Of a stretch of 18,165 nt of DNA, positions 13,262 through 18,165 are shown piece by piece. Source of the DNA: JANOAR01 sp031411235. Its GTDB lineage: Bacteria; Verrucomicrobiota; Verrucomicrobiia; Verrucomicrobiales; Verrucomicrobiaceae. Every line of letters begins with the position of its first letter. Within the stretch, counting starts at the first letter, position 1. A program made the position numbers and the translations under genes. Where the stretch lies: positions 1 through 18,165 of the forward strand of contig JANOAR010000206.1 of assembly GCA_031411235.1 (NCBI GenBank), read 5' to 3'. Under the pieces are notes generated by a model. That model was not told the origin of the DNA and ran no database searches. It saw only the letters and a list, made by a program, of their open reading frames with translations.

Positions 13262-15766
13262 ATGCACTCCCCGCCCTCACACCCGACCACCTACCGCGCA
13301 GCTTCGCGACGCCTAGCAGCGGTTGTTTTTACCCTCGGGCTAGCGCTCCTGCTGGAAATTTCCGCACAGACACCCGCCCAGCCACAGGCACCCGTCCCCC
13401 CACTACCATTGCCAGAGAGCCTCCCCAAGCTCCCCCTGCCAGCGCTACCCGCCAAACCCAAAGCCTCACAGCCTCCTTCAGCAAAGGTGCCCAAAGCCAG
13501 CGACGTCACCAACGAAAAGCCAGCCGTCATCGACATGACCAAAGTCATGCCGCCGCCAGACAAGACCACCGCGCAACCCCCGCAAAACCCCAATCCCCAG
13601 CGCAGTTCCACCAGCGCTAGCGGACAATTCGTCGTCCACGGTGCCGACCTCGCCACCCGCTCCGCCATCACCACCCGCTGCGAAGACATCGCCCGCGAGA
13701 TCACTTCCCTGCTCCGCGACCCCAAGCCCTGGGGCGTGCCCATCGTCATCTCCATCCACACCGCCCCCGACATCGTCCCCAGCGAGCCCGCCGTCACCAC
13801 CGACATCCGCCAGCTCGACCACGGCGGCTTCCACCTCCAGGTCGTTGTCCAGGTGCGCCCCGACTTCAGCTACAACGACCTGCGTATCGAACTCATCCGC
13901 ATGCTCATCGCCGAGCGCATCATTCGCGACCACAAAGCCCTCACCACCACCCGCCAGCGCATCCTCCCCGAATGGATACTGACCGGCGTCCGCGAGGCCA
14001 TGAACTACCGCGCCCGCTCGCGCCCCAGCACCCTCTTTGCCGCCATCTACCGCAGTGGCAAAGTCTATGGCATCACTGAAATCCTCGAGTCCGACCCCGG
14101 CAAACTCGACGCCCTCAGCCGCGCCATTTATGAGGCCTCCAGTTGTGCGCTCATCCTCACTCTGCTCGACCAAGCCGAAGGCAACCTCCGCTTTGCCCAG
14201 CTCCTCTCCGCGCTCGCTAAGGAGAGCAAAACCGACCGACAACTCCTCAACCAAGTTTACCCCAGCATTGCAGCCACCGATAGCAGCCTCGACAAATGGT
14301 GGTCCCTGCAAATGGCCTCCCTAGCCACCCCCAGCATCTTTGAAAACCTAGGCCCCGCAGACACCGCCAAAGAACTCAACGAAGCCCTCGTCTTCCGCTT
14401 CAGCGACGAAGTCGAAACCGAAAGCCCAGCAGCCCCTCTCGCCAGCACCAGCAAGGCCGAGGCCCCAGCCCCTGAACCGCGTACAGGCATCCTGCGCTGG
14501 TGGTTCAAAAAGAATGACAGCACCGACAAAAGCACTGGGGCAAACGAAGAGGAAAGCAAGAAGCAAGAGGCCAAGAGCAACACTGATGAGGCAATTTCAA
14601 AGCCAGTCGCCAAAGATAAAGACCAGCCTCAAGACGAACCCAAGCCCAGCGGCGGACTGCTCAGCGGCCTCTTCAGGCGCGATAAAAAAGACAGCGCCGA
14701 ACCCGCCGCGCCCAAAGGCAATGACAAACCCAAGGCCGACGCCCCAGCCCCCAAGGCCACCAAACCTGAGCCCAAAAACAAGCCCATCGAAGAGGTCAAG
14801 CCCGAGGAAAAAAGCAAACCCGGCGGCATCCTTCGCAACCTCTTCCGCCGAGACAAAAAAGAAGCCCCCGAGCCCGACGCCGACGCCAAGGACAAAGCCA
14901 AAGACGCATCGGTATTCGCCCTGCCATCCCTCCAAGAAACCTTCGCACTGGCCCTGCCCAACCTAGCCCTCTTCACAGACCTCATCGCGCCCTCATTACC
15001 ATCAACCATCAACCTCCAACCATCCACCAGCGCCCCCCACCCCATCGCCATCAAGCTCTTCGGCAGGAAAGACAGCGACACCGACAAGGCTGAGCAGGAC
15101 AAAAAAGCCGCCGACAAGCAAAAGCTCAAAGACCTCGAAGCTGCTGAAAAAACAGCCAAAGCCGACGCGGCTAAGGCAAAAAAAGAAGCCGATGCCAAGG
15201 CCAAACTCGCCGCAGAAGCCACCGCAAAGAAGGAAGAACTCGAAGCCAAAGCAAAGAAAGAGCAGGACAAAGCAGCGGAAGCCAAACCCGCCGTCAGCAA
15301 ACCCCAAGAAACGCCCGCCCCAACACCGCCACCCGCCACCCGCCCCGCGAAACGCACCGTCACCACCACCCTCCCCATCGACGAGTATGCCAAAGTCCTG
15401 AAACGCCCCGATGCCAAGCGCATCCTCGACCAAAGCGCCCGCAACCTCGCCGCCCTACTCCCACGCGCCCACCCGCTCTTTCGCCCCGTCATCAAAGAAT
15501 ACATCGCCATCCTCACAGCCCTACAAGAGAAGAAAACCAAAGGCCTCGACGAGCGACTCACCGCGCTCAAAGCCGCCAAAGCCAAAGCCCTAGAAACCGC
15601 CAAAGCCGTGCAGGACCACCTCGACTTTTATGAAGCTGGCCAGAGCAGCGGCTACTCCGGCCTCTTCGACGACTACCTCCGCATCCCCCAAACCGTTCGA
15701 GAAGAACTACCGAAACGCACCGACCCCATTTCGGAAGCGTTGGATGAAGCAGAGCGGAAGAAGTGA
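13262..15766 (+). CDS. Large exported Pro/Lys-rich protein with degenerate peptidase-MA-like domain and repeated LFRRDKK modules
   Basis: An 834-residue protein of unknown function. The N-terminal signal has a basic n-region, hydrophobic LAAVVFTLGLALLLEISA (about 18-35) and a cleavage region near SAQTP. A proline-rich linker runs to about 120. Residues about 121-380 resemble a peptidase-MA (gluzincin) domain, but the zinc site is lost: HExxH reads I209-E-L-I-R213, and the downstream EG motif reads W238-I-L-T241-G. Residues about 405-600 carry four basic modules (GILRWWFKKND, GGLLSGLFRRDKK, GGILRNLFRRDKK, IAIKLFGRKDS) in K/E/A/P-rich spacers. A TolA-like charged helix follows (about 605-680), then a conserved-looking helical end (about 700-834) including LDFYEAGQSSGYSGLFDDYL and RTDPISEALDEAE. 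It probably acts in the envelope. Whether it works with the downstream FtsK-like pair is open. Confidence 0.82.
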   Translation: MHSPPSHPTTYRAASRRLAAVVFTLGLALLLEISAQTPAQPQAPVPPLPLPESLPKLPLPALPAKPKASQPPSAKVPKASDVTNEKPAVIDMTKVMPPPDKTTAQPPQNPNPQRSSTSASGQFVVHGADLATRSAITTRCEDIAREITSLLRDPKPWGVPIVISIHTAPDIVPSEPAVTTDIRQLDHGGFHLQVVVQVRPDFSYNDLRIELIRMLIAERIIRDHKALTTTRQRILPEWILTGVREAMNYRARSRPSTLFAAIYRSGKVYGITEILESDPGKLDALSRAIYEASSCALILTLLDQAEGNLRFAQLLSALAKESKTDRQLLNQVYPSIAATDSSLDKWWSLQMASLATPSIFENLGPADTAKELNEALVFRFSDEVETESPAAPLASTSKAEAPAPEPRTGILRWWFKKNDSTDKSTGANEEESKKQEAKSNTDEAISKPVAKDKDQPQDEPKPSGGLLSGLFRRDKKDSAEPAAPKGNDKPKADAPAPKATKPEPKNKPIEEVKPEEKSKPGGILRNLFRRDKKEAPEPDADAKDKAKDASVFALPSLQETFALALPNLALFTDLIAPSLPSTINLQPSTSAPHPIAIKLFGRKDSDTDKAEQDKKAADKQKLKDLEAAEKTAKADAAKAKKEADAKAKLAAEATAKKEELEAKAKKEQDKAAEAKPAVSKPQETPAPTPPPATRPAKRTVTTTLPIDEYAKVLKRPDAKRILDQSARNLAALLPRAHPLFRPVIKEYIAILTALQEKKTKGLDERLTALKAAKAKALETAKAVQDHLDFYEAGQSSGYSGLFDDYLRIPQTVREELPKRTDPISEALDEAERKK

Positions 15767-15853
15767 TGAGTGATGCACAGGGAGTGCTTGGGATATTGAT
15801 TCATCATTCCCCTCCCCTCTCAATTTTAGGATTTCAGAATTCATCACTCATCA
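15764..15853. repeat. Long-loop inverted repeat and ATTCATCATT-type repeats between genes
   Basis: TGATGAGTGATG (15764-15775), which begins with the stop codon of the 834-residue gene, is perfectly complementary to CATCACTCATCA (15842-15853), a 12-bp arm pair separated by 66 nt. The right arm lies in a cluster of related short repeats (TTCATCACTCATCATTCAT, TTCATCATTTT), and another TTCATCATTC occurs near 15799. The gap has no coding potential. It may be a terminator-like hairpin or a dispersed repeat. Confidence 0.6.
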
Positions 15854-15881
15854 TTCATAATTCATCATTTTCCCTCCTCCC

Positions 15882-16094
15882 GTGAGCCTCAAAGTCAGCG
15901 CCTCCAACCTCGCCTCCGCCGCCACGGAATTAAACGTCCATTGGCAGAACACCCGCGACACATGGCGCGACGCCAAGGCCATTGAATTCAGCCAGCGCTA
16001 CCTCGAAGAATTGCCCCACATGGTGCAACGCGCCAACGCCGTCATGAATGAAATCGACAATCTACTCAGGAAAGTAAAACAAGACTGTGAGTAA
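15882..16094 (+). CDS. Small WXG100-like helical protein
   Basis: A 70-residue protein with GTG start 15882, no detectable signal sequence and almost no residues outside predicted helix. Helix 1 is about 5-27 (ASAATELNVHWQNTRDTW) and helix 2 about 30-66. Between them lies W28-R29-D30, followed by A-x-x-x-F36-x-x-x-Y40-x-x-x-L. This is the WXG100/ESAT-6 pattern with Asp in place of Gly and a shorter chain (canonical members are about 100 residues). The stop overlaps the start of the FtsK-like gene by 8 bp. Pairing of a small W-x-G-like protein with an FtsK/SpoIIIE ATPase is the hallmark of type VII-like systems, which drives the call. No ribosome site is visible. It could instead be an accessory subunit rather than a secreted substrate. 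Confidence 0.65.
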   Translation: MSLKVSASNLASAATELNVHWQNTRDTWRDAKAIEFSQRYLEELPHMVQRANAVMNEIDNLLRKVKQDCE

Positions 16095-18165
16095 CCGCAT
16101 CGACCTGAGCACCAGCCATAGCCTCGCCCTCGCGCAGCGCCTCGACACCGCCATCGCCCACCACAAAAAAGGCGAAACCGAACTCATCGAGCACATCGGC
16201 GAACGCCGCTTCAATGCCGAGCGCCAGTACCGCAAACAAAAGGAACTCCTCGAATCCATCCGCGCCAGTGAAGGCGAAAAAAAACTCGCTCAACTCGCCC
16301 ATATCGAGTCACGCATCGGCACCACCCACGAGCAGCGCCGGGCCCACATCAAGCACTTCGCCCACGCCACCATGCGCGACCTCACCGTCCTAGCCCAGGA
16401 CGCCCGCGAAGCCTGGCTAGGCAAGCTCCAAGGCCGCCGCATGATGGCCGAACGCGACATGAAATCCGGCCTCGCCAAAGCCGATAACAGCCAAGCCGAA
16501 CGCACCGAACCTCTCGCACAACAACGCGACACCCTACTCGAACTCGACCGCCGCGCCCGCTCCGCCTTCTCCGGCTACGACACCCTCGTCAACCTCCTGC
16601 GCCGCGAAAAAAACAGCGCCGTCGCGCCAACCCTCCCCCCCGAGCAATTCGCCAGCCACCTCGCCGACACCGAGCGGCACACCCAGACGGCCGTCACCCA
16701 GCTCGCCGCCTTCCAGGAGTACGCCCTGCCGCGTTTTTTTAGAGCCGTCCCCATCCTCGCCCTCACGCTTGTCATCGTCCTCATCATCGCCGTCCTACTC
16801 GGCATGGGCCTCGCCGCACAGTCCACCGTTGGTGGCATCGCCGCCCTCGGCTGCTTCGGCCTCTTCATCATCCATCGCATCGGCCTTAGCCAGAGTCGTA
16901 CCACCGCCGAAGCCACCGCCCAGTCCATCAGTGCTGGCATCCTCAGTCTCGAAAGTGCCAATGCCGCCGCCAAGGCCATGCACGACCACGACCGCTCCGC
17001 CGCCCAAACCACAGGCGATGCCATCAAGTCCCATATCGAAAAAGAATGGGAGCGAGCCGACACCATCGAAGCTGAATACCGCGAGGCCGTGAAGGAAAAA
17101 ATCAAGACCAACGTCCCCCGCGCCCTCGCCAAAAACGATGCCCTACTCACCCTCAAGCGCCAGCGCATTGCTGCCACTCGCTCCCTCATCCTAGGCCATC
17201 TCAAAGGAGATGCCGATGGCCAAAAAAAGCAGCATCGCCAAATCTTCGACACCGAGTCCGCCGACATCAATGCCGACGAAACCCAGCGCTGGGCCACCCT
17301 CGCCGCAAGCTGGCAAGCCACCGTCCCCCCCGCCTACGCCGAGCTAGACGCCATCGCCAAAGCCTCCACCCGCAACTCGCCCGCGTGGACTCCCCGCTTC
17401 GTCAGCGACTGGGGCGCACCCGCCGCCTTCACCCCCGCCGCCCGCTTCGCCCAGCTCGACCTCGACCTCGCACGCCACCCCGCAGGCCTCCCCAAAGACC
17501 CACGACTAGCCCTCCCAGGCCCCGCACAGCTCCGCGTGCCCCTCTCGCTCGCCTTCCCCGCCGAGGGCTCCCTGCTCATCGAAACCAGCAGCACAGGCAG
17601 CGCAGAAGTCGTCGGCACGCTCAACAACATCATGCTGCGGCTGCTCGCCAACACCCCGCCCGGCAAGGTCAACTTCACCATCATCGACCCCGTCGGTCTC
17701 GGCCAATCCTTCTCTGGCCTCATGCACCTCAGCGACTACGAAGAGACCCTCATCAACCGCCGCATCTGGACCCAGCGAGACCAAATCGAAGAGCGACTCG
17801 CCGAGCTGAACGAGCACATCGAGAAGGTCATCCAGATGTATCTTCGGAACGAGTACGCCACGATCACCGAGTACAATGAGAAGGCGGGGAGCGTGGCGGA
17901 GAAGTATCACTTCCTGGTCGTCGCCGATTTTCCCGCGGGCTTCAGCGAGACGGCGGCGAAACGGCTGCAAAGCATCGCCATCAGCGGCCCGCGCTGCGGC
18001 GTATTCACGCTCATTCATTGGGATCAGCGCCAGCCGCTGCCGGATGGATTTGCCATTGATGAGCTGCGCAAAGGCAGCGTGTGCCTGCGCGCGGAAGGCG
18101 GGGGATTTTCCGCGGGACGCGAGCAGGCCGAAGCCGGGGCTGCACTCGTACTCGACCCGCCGCCG
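16087..18165 (+). CDS. FtsK/SpoIIIE-family membrane ATPase, type VII-like (C-terminus cut by window edge)
   Basis: 693 residues are visible from GTG 16087, the first possible start (in-frame TAA at 16075-16077). AGGAAAG lies about 12 bp upstream, inside the small WXG-like gene. Residues 1-215 are cytoplasmic, charged and coiled-coil-like. Two TM segments follow (about 220-242, 248-262) with almost no loop between them. A second coiled-coil-like region runs to about 400. An FtsK-like ATPase domain begins near 482. Where Walker A (GxxxxGKS/T) belongs it reads E499-T-S-S-T-G504-S-A-E, with no Lys. FTIIDPVGLGQSF (D534) and FLVVADFP (D614) occupy strand and Walker-B positions, and SGPRCGVFTLIHWD follows. 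Further FtsK domains, as in EssC/EccC, are expected beyond the edge. A housekeeping FtsK role is unlikely given this architecture. Confidence 0.82.
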   Translation, partial: MSNRIDLSTSHSLALAQRLDTAIAHHKKGETELIEHIGERRFNAERQYRKQKELLESIRASEGEKKLAQLAHIESRIGTTHEQRRAHIKHFAHATMRDLTVLAQDAREAWLGKLQGRRMMAERDMKSGLAKADNSQAERTEPLAQQRDTLLELDRRARSAFSGYDTLVNLLRREKNSAVAPTLPPEQFASHLADTERHTQTAVTQLAAFQEYALPRFFRAVPILALTLVIVLIIAVLLGMGLAAQSTVGGIAALGCFGLFIIHRIGLSQSRTTAEATAQSISAGILSLESANAAAKAMHDHDRSAAQTTGDAIKSHIEKEWERADTIEAEYREAVKEKIKTNVPRALAKNDALLTLKRQRIAATRSLILGHLKGDADGQKKQHRQIFDTESADINADETQRWATLAASWQATVPPAYAELDAIAKASTRNSPAWTPRFVSDWGAPAAFTPAARFAQLDLDLARHPAGLPKDPRLALPGPAQLRVPLSLAFPAEGSLLIETSSTGSAEVVGTLNNIMLRLLANTPPGKVNFTIIDPVGLGQSFSGLMHLSDYEETLINRRIWTQRDQIEERLAELNEHIEKVIQMYLRNEYATITEYNEKAGSVAEKYHFLVVADFPAGFSETAAKRLQSIAISGPRCGVFTLIHWDQRQPLPDGFAIDELRKGSVCLRAEGGGFSAGREQAEAGAALVLDPPP

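Noticed and set aside
14629..15603. 324-codon minus-strand open frame
   Set aside because: It is antisense to the 834-residue gene. Its Ser/Ala/Arg-rich product without domain features is expected from reversing Lys/Ala/Glu codons.
16733..16740. Run of seven T inside the FtsK-like gene, considered as a frameshift or slippage site
   Set aside because: The frame continues normally into the transmembrane segment and the ATPase domain, so no shift is needed.
16575..17321. 248-codon minus-strand open frame
   Set aside because: It is antisense to the FtsK-like gene, whose frame is open for 693 codons with TM and ATPase features.
1..18165. CRISPR arrays, tRNA genes, insertion sequences
   Set aside because: None was seen: no regularly spaced identical repeats, no tRNA-like cloverleaf with the T-loop consensus, and no transposase-like protein in any frame.

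Overview
This GC-rich window looks like chromosome of a Verrucomicrobiota-type bacterium. That placement is inferred from the gene families and their combinations: a XylR-type LacI/AraC hybrid regulator beside a twin-arginine TIM-barrel protein, a very basic Pro/Ala/Lys-rich envelope protein, ATTCATCATT-type intergenic repeats, and an FtsK-like ATPase with a small WXG100-like partner. No rRNA was available to confirm it. Many starts lack a clear Shine-Dalgarno sequence.

Layout. (1) Bases 1-4031, minus strand: a chemosensory operon read as cheW, cheR-TPR, cheW, then an MCP that runs off the left edge. The composition matches the Wsp/ACF type of surface-sensing array. (2) Bases 4219-5721, minus strand: a DJ-1/PfpI-family protein and a Tat-exported sugar-isomerase-like TIM barrel. 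They are divergent from a XylR-like regulator (5842-6999, plus) across a 120-bp region that holds inverted repeats. (3) Bases 7030-8718, minus strand: enolase followed by an FtsB/DivIC-like septum protein. (4) Bases 8903-9322, plus strand: RNase P RNA (rnpB), recognised from its conserved core and its closing P1 helix. (5) Bases 9604-11551, plus strand: a HEAT-like plus SAM-methyltransferase protein overlapping a GIY-YIG protein. This pair converges on rsfS (minus) at a perfect palindrome holding both stop codons. (6) Bases 12288-15766, plus strand: an FmdB-type zinc ribbon, a membrane-anchored unknown protein, and an 834-residue exported protein. The last carries an apparently inactive peptidase-MA-like domain, repeated LFRRDKK modules and a TolA-like helix. 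(7) Bases 15882-18165, plus strand: a 70-residue WXG100-like protein overlapping by 8 bp a large membrane FtsK/SpoIIIE-family protein cut by the right edge.

The most promising unexplained unit is the last pair. A small W-x-D helical-hairpin protein sits next to a two-TM, coiled-coil FtsK-like ATPase whose first ATPase domain has lost its Walker A. This resembles a minimal, divergent type VII secretion core. The 834-residue envelope protein just upstream, with its pseudo-peptidase domain, may or may not belong to it. The Wsp-like module at the left edge is the second coherent system.
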